A DNA stretch of 64,000 bases from Sphaerulina vaccinii. Its lineage: Eukaryota; Ascomycota; Dothideomycetes; Mycosphaerellales; Mycosphaerellaceae. The stretch lies in contig JAKUDP010000016.1 of the NCBI GenBank assembly GCA_022570795.1, positions 372,001 to 436,000 of the forward strand. The letters are read 5' to 3'. The first letter of the stretch is position 1; each line of letters begins with the position of its first letter. Positions 11,197-20,470 of this stretch are shown here, piece after piece. The translations under genes and the position numbers were made by a program. A model generated the notes under the pieces. It saw only the letters and a list, made by a program, of their open reading frames with translations, ran no database searches and had not been told where the DNA came from.

Positions 11197-11707
11197 GGTT
11201 GATTGTTGTCTGAGTCAAGATTCGACGATGATTCAATTCAATGTCGATGTGGCCGGCTTCGGCGAAAGATTGATCCCGCTTACGAAGTAGCCGTATTCGG
11301 ATCTGCATGTGATATTCGACTGGGGTGTGTCTGAGTGATTCGAAAGTTGTCCATCTGACACGCTTTCGCGATATCGTTATCAGTAAACATCTGTGACGCT
11401 GTCTGTTACACCATTCCAACATAAACATAGCCATACCAACCAGGATACAGCAAGAAACGACGCGTATTCCAGCAGCCACGGACGATGTCACCACGCGAAA
11501 CCTGATTTCCATTTCAGCAGCAACTACTCTATCCACAACACTTCTGGTACACCTTCCACCAGCCTTCTTGACTGCAAGCGAACGATATCTCTGCGCACGA
11601 CTCCACCACTACATCGACCTACGAGACTCGAGACATTTCCGGCAGCTCCGCCACGCTCCGGAGTTGCGCACTCGACCGCCTCGCGTCACCCTTCAGCTGT
11701 GACAAAC
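11197..11707. promoter_or_regulatory. Shared 511-bp divergent promoter region, HIS5 / DGK1-like
   Basis: The two start codons face away from each other here, so both promoters and 5' leaders lie in this interval. The DGK1-like reading frame stays open upstream of its chosen start to 11393, which is probably leader sequence. No specific operator was identified. Confidence 0.45.
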
Positions 11708-12964
11708 ATGTCGTCGCAGTATCAAGTCCCCAGCACGCCGCGTGTTATATCTCCCTCGCCAACGCCATCAGAGACCAGCGGCAAAGAAGGCTACTTTCCA
11801 CCCACGACACGATCTAAGAACAAGCGTGTCAACTCATCAGTAGAGCCCATCGAAGAGCACGCGAACGATAAGCACAACGAACTCGGCATACATGACGAGA
11901 CGGATCCTGACTTTCGACGCGCGAGGAGCAGGAGTAGGAGTCCACAGATACGGCGTGAAGCGCTGAGGATGACGGGAGCGAATGGAGGAACAACGACAGG
12001 CGCAAAGACAGTATTACCGCCAATGACGAGGACGAGAAGGAAAGCTGAGGAGAAAGTACTTGCAAATGGCTCAGCGAAGGAGCCAGTGAAAGAGAATGGT
12101 CTACTCTCTCCTGCGAGCGCAGCATATCCTTCACAAGGCTTTGGATCAGCATACTGGAGAAATCTGTCACGAAGTCCAAGTCCATTTGGCTTGATACCTA
12201 TACACCGCGAATGGCGCGCTTTCGTACACAAACACGAAATACCTCGGAAAGCTCTACATGTCAGTATTGGTTTCGTGACTCTATGGCTATACTTCCTAGG
12301 CTTCCAGACGAGCCAAATACATCCTCTCCTCCTAGGATTATTCATACCAATCTTCTCGGTCGACCTACTACGCTTCCGATGGCCTGAGTTCAATCGCTTC
12401 TATATTCGCTGCTTGGGAGCTTTCATGCGAGAAAGCGAAGCGCATGATCAGTTCAATGGAGTGATCAGCTACATTGCGGGACTGTGGTTTGCTATGTACT
12501 GCTGCAGGAAGGATGTGGCTGTCGTGTCAGTACTGTTGCTGAGTTGGTGTGATACGGCAGCGAGTACTTTCGGCAGAGCGTTTGGAAAGTATACGCCGAG
12601 GATAAGGAGAGGGAAGAGTTTGGCTGGGAGTCTGGCAGCTTTCACGTTTGGTGTCGGAGCAGCTGTCCTGTTCTGGGGTATCGTTGGACCGAGAACACCG
12701 CCAGAGTATAACTCTGGCATACATCGCTTCTCGTTCGAGGGGACTCTCACGCTACCAAGGCCTACAAGAGAGTATTTTGGTCTGAGCATAAGTCAGGCGA
12801 CGATAGGTGGCAATGTCGCACTGGCAGTAATGTCAGTAACATGTGGTCTGATCGCCAGTATCAGCGAAGCAATCGACCTCTGGGGCCTAGACGACAACCT
12901 AACCATACCTGTGCTGTGTGGGTTTGGCTTAGGGGTGTTCTTATGGACCTTTGGTGGTAGCTAG
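11708..12964 (+). CDS. DGK1: CTP-dependent diacylglycerol kinase (DGK1/HSD1-like)
   Basis: Single exon, 418 residues from the ATG at 11708 (MSSQYQVPSTPRV); the frame is open further upstream but that part reads like leader. Residues 1-180 are Ser/Thr/Arg-rich and disordered. The C-terminal 230 residues are a multi-spanning membrane domain beginning EWRAFVHKHEIPRKALH, the hallmark opening of the fungal Dgk1 family, with SWCDTAASTFGRAFGKYTP and GKSLAGSLAAF following, as in the CTP-transferring dolichol-kinase/phosphatidate cytidylyltransferase superfamily. In yeast, Dgk1 sits in the ER/nuclear membrane and makes phosphatidate from diacylglycerol with CTP, balancing Pah1. A dolichol kinase (SEC59) is the nearest alternative, but the HxIPRK..H opening and length fit Dgk1 better. 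Confidence 0.85.
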   Translation: MSSQYQVPSTPRVISPSPTPSETSGKEGYFPPTTRSKNKRVNSSVEPIEEHANDKHNELGIHDETDPDFRRARSRSRSPQIRREALRMTGANGGTTTGAKTVLPPMTRTRRKAEEKVLANGSAKEPVKENGLLSPASAAYPSQGFGSAYWRNLSRSPSPFGLIPIHREWRAFVHKHEIPRKALHVSIGFVTLWLYFLGFQTSQIHPLLLGLFIPIFSVDLLRFRWPEFNRFYIRCLGAFMRESEAHDQFNGVISYIAGLWFAMYCCRKDVAVVSVLLLSWCDTAASTFGRAFGKYTPRIRRGKSLAGSLAAFTFGVGAAVLFWGIVGPRTPPEYNSGIHRFSFEGTLTLPRPTREYFGLSISQATIGGNVALAVMSVTCGLIASISEAIDLWGLDDNLTIPVLCGFGLGVFLWTFGGS

Positions 12965-13479
12965 AACTAATAATGATGTACAAATGGACATAATATTGCG
13001 GCCGCAAGCTGTTTTGCTCCGCTCCCGTCTCACGCGTCGTTCATTGTCCACCGCAGCGATCATCGACGAATGAGCTTCTTCAAAATCGTGATGTATCATC
13101 TAAACGACATCTAAACGAAGGAGATGTGGAGCTGAAGAAGATCGTCATTGTGGTTGATGGTGGAGCTCTACAGACATGAAGTAGTGCCGTGATTTTCTGA
13201 CCCAATCGGTACTGTGATATAGCTCCACTCTACTATGATCTGCACTTTTGCAATCCTCTTGTCCACCAGCACATTTCCGACGAGTTTGAGAGGTTTTATG
13301 GATATGTCGATATTGCGATCACTGTTTGCTCGAATTTCATAACCGCGCTAGTGCTCTGGTATACAAAACTTGAGCTTCATCTCTCAGCTAGCGGCGCATC
13401 TACCCGAGCCAATCAGAAACTGAATACGCGATATGTCCCCAAACATCCAACGCCCAGCATTTCTCTTCCTTTCTACATC
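12965..13479. other. Intergenic, 515 bp
   Basis: 3' flank of the DGK1-like gene and promoter of the RRM-like gene, both on the plus strand. The frame of the downstream gene is open back to 13351 but the better-placed ATG is at 13480. A NotI-like gcggccgc occurs at 12999-13006. Nothing else stands out. Confidence 0.4.
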
Positions 13480-14289
13480 ATGGCCTCTTTGGCACGCCCA
13501 ATAACAAGCAGGGCTGTACATTTACGCATAACACCCCGTCCATCCAACCTAGGAGAGTCTCGCGAAATCCTACGTTTGATCACGGAGTTTGGCGAAGTCG
13601 AGTACTTCAAGAATCTGAAATATGATGCACTGTCTGCACCGAATACTGCGCTTGTGATTTTCAAGGATGAGAGTGCTGCGCAGAATTGTTTGAGGAGGAG
13701 TCCTGTCAGGTTTAGGATGGGGAGGGCGTCTGCAGAAACACAGACAACTGCGGAGGAACCAGAGCGGGAACATGAACGAGAAGTACAACAGCCTATTCAG
13801 ACAGCAACGAGAAGAGGCGGTGGTGGTGCATGGGGCCTATCACAACAATCACGCTCAATGTCAACGCACAGCACAGCCTCCTACACACCCATCGGCGGAA
13901 CCCCATCACGCCCCGTCCAGCAACCCTTCCAACCTCCCCCATTACCCGCGTTAGACGAAAGCAGAATCTTCCAAATCCAAACCAATCCCGCTCGAGCGCA
14001 CTTCCGAGATCAAATCAATATGGGACACTATCATGGATCTTTTGCTATCGATACGAAGAGTGTTGCGCAGAAGGAGTTGAGGGAGGTTGTGCCTCCCGCG
14101 ATGGTGGGGTTGAGTTGTGTTGATTGGAGGAAAGGGGATAAGGCTTGGAGGTTGGTTAAGAAGGAGAAGGAGAGGGAGAGGGAGGGGCCAGGGAGGAGGA
14201 AGAGCTTGAAGGAGTTGTGGGAGGGGAGTGTGGTTGGGAGGGAGGGAGGGGAGGGACATGGGTTTAGGGATGAGGCGTTGCCGGGATGA
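13480..14289 (+). CDS. RRM-like fungal protein, unknown function
   Basis: Single exon, 269 residues from MASLARPITSRAVHLRI. Residues about 14-82 resemble a divergent RNA-recognition motif: VHLRITPRP (beta 1), an alpha helix with EILRLITEFGEVEYF, and NTALVIFKDESAAQNCL (RNP1-like strand plus second helix). A low-complexity Gln/Pro/Ser linker follows, then a second conserved block (ARAHFRDQINMGHYHGSF...VPPAMVGLSCVDW) and a highly charged KEKEREREG tail. The start resembles a weak mitochondrial presequence, so a role in organellar or nuclear RNA handling is possible, but this is inference. A GA-rich microsatellite begins at the stop codon. Confidence 0.7.
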   Translation: MASLARPITSRAVHLRITPRPSNLGESREILRLITEFGEVEYFKNLKYDALSAPNTALVIFKDESAAQNCLRRSPVRFRMGRASAETQTTAEEPEREHEREVQQPIQTATRRGGGGAWGLSQQSRSMSTHSTASYTPIGGTPSRPVQQPFQPPPLPALDESRIFQIQTNPARAHFRDQINMGHYHGSFAIDTKSVAQKELREVVPPAMVGLSCVDWRKGDKAWRLVKKEKEREREGPGRRKSLKELWEGSVVGREGGEGHGFRDEALPG

Positions 14290-14290
14290 A

Positions 14291-14330
<40 letters not shown>

Positions 14331-14334
14331 GAAG
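14289..14334. repeat. (GA)n microsatellite
   Basis: Nearly pure GA dinucleotide run interrupted by two GAAA steps, directly after the stop codon of the RRM-like gene. It probably forms part of that gene's 3' UTR and is a likely length-polymorphic site. Confidence 0.9.
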
Positions 14335-15183
14335 AAACGAAGATTGATCTGTTCCGAGAGAGGTGAAGGCGAAGTCACACATGTTGACGTATGAGCGGAT
14401 TGCGTCCAAACACTTGGGACTCGCATAAACGCACGAGTGATCATCTCGATCCTAGGGAGTAAGAGCAAGAACGAGTATGACTGGACTCTGCTGAGACGAG
14501 AAATGGAAGGAGTGCAGTGAAGACTCGCTGAGATGCAGCTCGGTGGCATGGTCGAGCGTGCGGAGACCTGTTCGAGACCTTCCCGAGTAGATCGCATAAT
14601 CCTTCACCAGTTCCACGTTCCTCCTAGAAGCGCGACGAGAGATCGAGGAAGGTACGATGAGACTACGAGAACCGGCAATGCGACGATGGAGTGCGTGTCA
14701 ACAATACACACTTCGCATACAATCTCTTCGAGCTTCGGCAAGGCGTGATTCTCTCGAGGTCACTGGTTATGACGAACACATGGTATCTCTGCTCTGGTAT
14801 GCATAGACCGCAGCGGACACGAGAGACAATAGGCAAATGTCAGGCTCGCGATGCGGCCTCTTCTGGTTCCGGCTGCTATCTGCACGACATATCGACAAAG
14901 TCCTGTGGCTTTTGAGAAGGTCTATGCACTCAGCTGGACTTCTCACTTTAAGCTCATGCCACGTGGGACACCAGAACCACGGTAGCCGACTCGAAAGTAG
15001 CAAGTAACCGACTGTTCTTTTGGACGAATTTAAGTTGCCCAAAATGGGGACAATAAGACGAGTGCAAGATTAAATACTTCTCTAGCACTCTCTTCCGTGC
15101 ACGCAAAATTTACCAACATCGAAGGCCGAAATACAACTTACCTGCAAATTCGCTCCAAGTTGATCATCACCTACGCCACCAAG
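14335..15183. other. Intergenic, about 850 bp
   Basis: Between the GA microsatellite and the SprT-like gene. Small overlapping frames on both strands have no recognisable domain. A TAAATA-type A/T-rich patch near 15070-15080 may belong to the SprT-like promoter. No RNA gene seen. Confidence 0.4.
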
Positions 15184-16425
15184 ATGGCTTATCGATCAGA
15201 TCACAAAGAAGAAACTCTTCGAGAGAGCCGAGTCACACTCCGTCTCTCTCTTGTGCCGAAGGACACCATGGGTCCACCGAGGAAGCGCGCAGACAGCGTG
15301 CTCACGCCTCCGGCCACTCCGCAGGAGGACCTCAAGAAGCAGAAGGACTCCAAGCCAGCCAAGCGCTCCCTGACTCCCTCGTACTATCGAGAGAAGACTT
15401 CAGGGAAGGTACAGAAGACATCAGCGAAGTGCAGACTCGAGGCTGAGCAGGCTAAATATCAACTGGAACGAGAGCAAGCTGCACATCAGCGCGAGCTAGT
15501 TAAGCGTCGTGCACGCTGGCTCGGCTGTGGTTGCGTGGACTGCGCTCCCTTTGCTCAGAGGTCAACTCACTGGCCTTCCAAAATTTACGCTATCAAAGAT
15601 TTACGCTATCACGGACACGATCCTTTCGCCATCGTAGAGTGGGCAGTGTCATCTTTCGACCGACCTGATCTATTGCCTGTCCAGAAGACAGCACTTTCGC
15701 AGTGGTCAGCACTTGCAAAGACCTTAAACCTCAAGAAAGGACTTTTGTCGGAAGACAATGTGATGCAAGCTACCAAGATCTTCAATAAGCTTTTCTTCCG
15801 TGACCAATTACCACTTTCTGGGCTTCATGTGGTCCTTGAAACGAAACCAAGTACGCGCTTGGGCGCGACGCACGCGTCTACAACTTGTCACCAACCAGAG
15901 GTCATCACGATCTACATGGCAGGTCAACGCCTATGGGCTAGGCCTACCAAAGTCCTTCAGATCGTGCTGCATGAGATGGCTCACGCCTTTATTTCGAGAT
16001 ACTCATGCCGTCCGTCGAGGGGCATACGTATCAGTGGAAGCGCTTGCGGGACCTCCTGCTATATCAACAGGGGACCAGGAGGGCACGGACGTGCGTGGCA
16101 GTACCTCGTAAAGGCTATCGAGGATAAGATGCCACAATACCTGAATCTGCCGGGCGAGCTAGGACGAGATGACGGTATGGTTACTGACATTGGTCTTGGA
16201 AGGTGTATGCCTTGTGCAAAAGAAATCGAAAGACTGTACCAGTTCAACGGAAACAAGAAGTATGCGAGGATCTATTGGAGAATCATGCGAAGGACGAGAG
16301 ACGATAACTGCACGGAGCTGCATGACGACTACTTTGGTCATATGATGGCCAAGCAGTGTCCCAGATTAGCTAGAAGAGCTTCCATGGTAGCCAGGCAGCC
16401 TGGGTGTCCCCAGGTTTGGCTATGA
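15184..16425 (+). CDS. SprT-like zinc metallopeptidase domain protein
   Basis: Single exon, 413 residues from the ATG at 15184 (MAYRSDHKEE); the frame is open to 15097 and an internal ATG at 15268 (MGPPRKRAD) is also a plausible start. The N-terminal 110 residues are charged and helical (EAEQAKYQLEREQAAHQREL). The C-terminal half reads as a SprT-like domain: TKIFNKLFFRDQLP, then the zinc motif HEMAHAF with first His at about residue 263, then GGHGRAWQYLVKAIE, where the His supplies a third ligand. SprT/Spartan-type enzymes cleave DNA-protein crosslinks in some eukaryotes, but many fungal paralogues are uncharacterised. A cysteine cluster (GCGCVDC) near residue 117 is a further possible metal site. 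A 13-bp direct repeat with 16-bp spacing (15583 and 15599) lies inside the less conserved part. Confidence 0.75.
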   Translation: MAYRSDHKEETLRESRVTLRLSLVPKDTMGPPRKRADSVLTPPATPQEDLKKQKDSKPAKRSLTPSYYREKTSGKVQKTSAKCRLEAEQAKYQLEREQAAHQRELVKRRARWLGCGCVDCAPFAQRSTHWPSKIYAIKDLRYHGHDPFAIVEWAVSSFDRPDLLPVQKTALSQWSALAKTLNLKKGLLSEDNVMQATKIFNKLFFRDQLPLSGLHVVLETKPSTRLGATHASTTCHQPEVITIYMAGQRLWARPTKVLQIVLHEMAHAFISRYSCRPSRGIRISGSACGTSCYINRGPGGHGRAWQYLVKAIEDKMPQYLNLPGELGRDDGMVTDIGLGRCMPCAKEIERLYQFNGNKKYARIYWRIMRRTRDDNCTELHDDYFGHMMAKQCPRLARRASMVARQPGCPQVWL

Positions 16426-18519
16426 GCGGTCGATGCAAGTCAGAGATCCCATGGGGTCGCACCCGCACGGTGTTGTGGCGTGGAGTCGCTTCATTACCTT
16501 TTGCCTCTGCTAGAAAGCTGCATCTAGACCGACGCGTACGGAGCCGGGATGGTGTTGAAGGCATTGGTATGGATTGGAGAACCGCAGAGACGCGACTTTG
16601 ACGCGATCTTGATCTCGCGTCGTTAGACCATGCCAATCGCGACCTTGAGCTTAGCTTTAGCAACCGGGTACAGCGCTCAAGGCACGCTTGCTGCTGAACG
16701 AAAGACGAACGTGCCACTCCCGAGGCGATGAGCTCGAAGATAGCTGACCTTGCGGCCCATATGGACAAGGTCCCAAAATGACTACCTGCTCGGAACGAAA
16801 GCTCAACCAGATGACCTTCATGAAGTCCCGCCGAGATTGGACTTACTATGGTGATATACGCTGAGGCATAGCACGATCAGCGCAGTCACGCTGTCCAGAG
16901 ATACTTGTCGCCCCCTGCAGAGACGAAGGGTACTTACGACCTATAATGGAGGCGGCAGACTTTGTGCAGTCACTGTACGAATTCGTTGATGGCAAGCTAG
17001 CACATCTCGAGGACAACTACGCGAAACTGCCATACAGCAAGCCCGCATGGTCTGGGGCAGGCCGAACGAAGCACAGCTGGAGCAGTGGCAAGCCTTACTC
17101 AATCGCTTTTAAGATGGCGACATCACTAACGTTCGAGTGAGTCTTGCCACTGCTCCAGCTGTGCTTCGTTCAGCTTCCCACAGTCGGTGCGGTACTGCAC
17201 GAGGAGCTCGACACGATATCGAGATTGGGCAGCCGAACAGTCAGCCCATACCTGTTCGTGGTTTCAATTAGTCGAAGGATGCCACTCTGTCAACTCATAA
17301 GACCTTGATATGTGCCTCGAAATAGCCCAAGACTCAAAGCACTTGGAGTGCACTGTGCGTATGAGAATCTCTTTCCGCGAGCAGGGCGCGACGCGAGTGC
17401 ATTTCAAGACATAGTGATAGAGAACTTCAGACAATTTTTGGATAGGAGTGAAGATTGGACGTTGGCATGAACGCATCGAGGGCGCGACCCTGCCGAGAAC
17501 GTCTCTGCACCGGCATTACTATGGATATGAGTCGTAGTGCCTCATATTCCGCGATTCGGAACCTACATAGAGAACGATCGCCATACGGCGAGTAAGAGGA
17601 CACAATAGCTCGTTCATGACATGCGAATAACAGCTCCATTCGACAAATGTACCTCAAGCAGTTCAACATAGATGGCACGAATGCAACCAGCTCACAGGTT
17701 CAAAGTTGTCTCCAAACCGATTCTCCCGTAGTCGCGTGTCTTCACAGACGCTAGAGTTTCAGGTACGATCTTGTCACGCGAGGCTTGGCTTTTACTTTTC
17801 CTAGTCCGTGAACCGTTTTCGGATGATCTCCTGAACCCATTACTCGCCATGCATCTGCATCTCAATCTGCTATCATGACAGACGTTGACATGCGCAATAG
17901 AATGCGAACCATCACATCGATTCATCATATGGCAGAATCGTAGAATCATACAGACTAGATCTGTGCTTCCGCCTCTCTTCGTCCTGTCAAAGTCATATCG
18001 ATATCGAAACCTATCGGCAAGAAGGTTCACGGCAAGACTTTCATGTGCAAAAGCTCTTCCTTGCAAACACCAGGCCCATACCCGGTCCTGCATCCGACTG
18101 AACGAGGAAACGGATCGGAGAAGAAGCCACCTCTTGCTCGTCGAACTCGCGAACTTCGCTTCTGCACCCTCTGGCAAGCTGAAACACCACGAACTGTTCT
18201 CCAAGACTCCAAGAACCATATGTTCTCGCCAATAAGCTTTTTATACTGACAAGATAGGCGATGTGATTCGTCGCCAAGTTCCGAACGTGACTGCTGCAGT
18301 GTGCTTTGATCCTGGCGAACCTAGAAATACACCATGAGTACTGGCAAAGTATAACTACACCTGAACTATGGTATAACGGAGATTGCCAGCACAGTGCATG
18401 GTATGTAAGGGGCACTCTTGTTCCGACAGGCTCTGCTGCTTGTTGGGTCTCGCTGTTTCCTTCATCAAAGATCTTTGACATTTCATTAACCAACAACTAC
18501 CGTCATTACAGCAGACGAC
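16426..18519. other. Gene-poor stretch, 2.1 kb
   Basis: No convincing gene. Frames on both strands (such as 17692-18219 minus and 18041-18496 minus) overlap each other in different frames, have no domain and no sensible start context. The notable structure is the 29-bp inverted repeat at 17064-17171. The last few hundred bases contain the promoter of the gene starting at 18520. Confidence 0.5.
17064..17171. repeat. Perfect 29-bp inverted repeat with 50-bp loop
   Basis: Left arm 17064-17092 starts gaacgaagcacagctgg; right arm 17143-17171 is its exact reverse complement over 29 bases. The 50-base loop is 17093-17142. Pairing beyond the arms is partial. RNA from either strand would fold to a long hairpin. 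A 64-codon frame (16946-17140) covers the left arm and loop but has no recognised domain. Confidence 0.92.
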
Positions 18520-19536
18520 ATGGGCATTAATCATTTCTGGGTGAGAAGGCAGGACAATGATAGTGGTGGAGGTGGTCTGGATACCACTGCACAAATTGCA
18601 ATTGGTGTAATAGTACCCATCATTGTACTGCTCGGAGGACTCATCTACTTCATCTGGACAACCGAAAGCCGTCGACGAACCCTTGCCAAAGTGGAAGACA
18701 ATACACATCACCGTCATCCTCCTTCAAGATTACACGACTTCCTTCGACGAAAAGATGCCATGCGAGGATCACGACTTATCGATTCGCCAGAAATCGAAAA
18801 GGCAAGACCAGAAATGGACCACAAAGACAGACATGAACTGGGAGATACGAGCTTCATGCACGAACTAGAAGATGCCGGAAGTCCCATCTACGAAATCAAC
18901 AAGCCGCTACCAATGCATCCACCTCGCAAAGACAGTGCTATCAACAGTAGTCCAATCGATCAACAGACTCTCTCTCCATACTCGAGTAACAGTCTCCACG
19001 AAGCACCAGCAAGACCACAACGTTATTCAACAGCTGATGTGCCGACAACAACTCAAAAGCCCGAAGCATTAAGACAATCCACAGCTTCAAGCAACTACCG
19101 CCACTCAACAGTCGGCACAATCCGCTACTCCTCAACAACTTCTCCTCCAACAACAAGTGGCTGGCGCGCGTCCCTCCAACCCACATCCCTCCTAACCGGC
19201 TTCGCCAACAAACGTGATCGCCGAGTCAGCAAAGCCGCTTCGTCAAGGTACAGTACGCAGAACTTCGACATGATAGATCCTCAACGCACTCGAGGATCTG
19301 ATGAAGAAAGGAAAAGAAGTGATGATTCGGCTGTTAGTCCTCCTGTCTCTGCTATTGAAGAGGGGAATAGTAGTATGAGTAGACAGCCGAGTCAGAGTGA
19401 TATGAGAGTTTCTGCTGTTGTGCCTGTTGGGGATAGTTCGCCGGCTTGGATGAAGAGGTTGTCGGTGCAGGATACTGTTAATCAGAAGTGGAAGGGGAGT
19501 GGGGAGTTGATTGGGCCGGAGGATCATAAGATTTGA
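18520..19536 (+). CDS. Single-pass membrane protein with long disordered cytoplasmic tail
   Basis: Single exon, 338 residues from MGINHFWVRRQDND. A short polar N-terminus with SGGGG precedes one membrane helix at about residues 24-46 (AQIAIGVIVPIIVLLGG), followed by a basic stop-transfer (ESRRR) and a roughly 290-residue Ser/Thr/Pro-rich tail. There is no signal peptide, so a type III topology (N-terminus outside) is inferred. The layout recalls fungal Mid2/Wsc-type or carbohydrate-sensing single-pass proteins but lacks their cysteine-rich or long Ser/Thr ectodomain, so no function is assigned. The C-terminal block WMKRLSVQDTVNQKW looks better conserved than the rest by its composition. Confidence 0.65.
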   Translation: MGINHFWVRRQDNDSGGGGLDTTAQIAIGVIVPIIVLLGGLIYFIWTTESRRRTLAKVEDNTHHRHPPSRLHDFLRRKDAMRGSRLIDSPEIEKARPEMDHKDRHELGDTSFMHELEDAGSPIYEINKPLPMHPPRKDSAINSSPIDQQTLSPYSSNSLHEAPARPQRYSTADVPTTTQKPEALRQSTASSNYRHSTVGTIRYSSTTSPPTTSGWRASLQPTSLLTGFANKRDRRVSKAASSRYSTQNFDMIDPQRTRGSDEERKRSDDSAVSPPVSAIEEGNSSMSRQPSQSDMRVSAVVPVGDSSPAWMKRLSVQDTVNQKWKGSGELIGPEDHKI

Positions 19537-19835
19537 GATCATGTACAAGTAAATTGTGGTTGATGTGAGAGCCAACAGAGCATTTGAGAATGGAAAGGTC
19601 TGTACGATATATGTGCTTGCTTAACGCGAAATCTAGGAGCGACCGAAAGTGTAACGATAGCTGGCTGGGTGGCAAGACTGTATACATACTCGCGAGGCAA
19701 GGAGAACTGGATGTGATGAAGAAGTACCAAGGTCGAAGTACAGCATATCCGAGCATCAGCTGAAGAACCAGAGTAGTCTACTCTGTTGTATAACTATCTG
19801 AATGGAAGTGTCGAGACTAGTGCTCAGTCTCTGCC

Positions 19836-20228
19836 TCACGAGGCGTTCCACTCCGCCACGATGCGAAGCCTCCTTGCTCTAACTTCCGAACAACGTTGCT
19901 TCCTATCGCGCCCTTGGCACCTAGCTCTCATGGCGGCGACCTGATATGGCTCCGGAATACTCCTGCAGAAAGCATGCCATTGATACACGTAGGAGAGTCC
20001 GGCATATAGGAAAGTCGTGTTGGAATAGTAGTCGTATGCCTGAATTCGTCGCGTTCTATGATCGAGACTAAGTTGCCAAGGTGGTTTGTAGTTGGGTGTT
20101 ATCCAGATGAAGCTTAACTTCCTCCTTGTCAGAATGAGTAGCGAGTCGAGGATTTGGTCCTGAAGCTCTTGTGGGAGCAGTTGGATGCGTTCCTCGAAAG
20201 TCTTGGGAACTTCGTCTGTGGATGTCAT
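19836..20228 (-). CDS. Short F-box-like fungal protein
   Basis: Single exon, 130 residues from the ATG at 20228 (MTSTDEVPKTFEERIQ); the frame is open to 20279 but the leader looks like UTR. Residues 14-30 (IQLLPQELQDQILDSLL) match the start of F-box-like helices found in many small dothideomycete proteins. The remainder (YKPPWQLSLDHRTRRIQAYDYY, FLYAGLSYVYQWHAFC) resembles the aromatic body of those families. F-box proteins recruit substrates to SCF ubiquitin ligases, but short fungal members are mostly uncharacterised. The call rests on one short motif. Confidence 0.55.
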   Translation of the reverse strand: MTSTDEVPKTFEERIQLLPQELQDQILDSLLILTRRKLSFIWITPNYKPPWQLSLDHRTRRIQAYDYYSNTTFLYAGLSYVYQWHAFCRSIPEPYQVAAMRARCQGRDRKQRCSEVRARRLRIVAEWNAS

Positions 20229-20470
20229 CGTGGAATAGTTGGTGGTGATGAACAAGTATCGTTGGAATGTTTGGTGCAACCATAAAGAGAGGTGTACGTT
20301 GAGGTTAGACGGGTCATTCGTCAGTGGCCGGCGTACTTTGGTACACTACTTCATGTCCGTATGTTGCCAAGCGTGAGAGAGCACAAATATACTTTTCAGC
20401 TCCATCTTCTTCGGGCATCGAGCACAATGCTGTATCAAGCCTGTCTCTAGTCTGATACAATTTCGGAGTC

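Noticed and set aside
17692..18496. Overlapping minus-strand frames of 175 and 151 codons
   Set aside because: They overlap each other in different phases, are Arg/Ser/Cys-rich like shadow frames, and show no domain.
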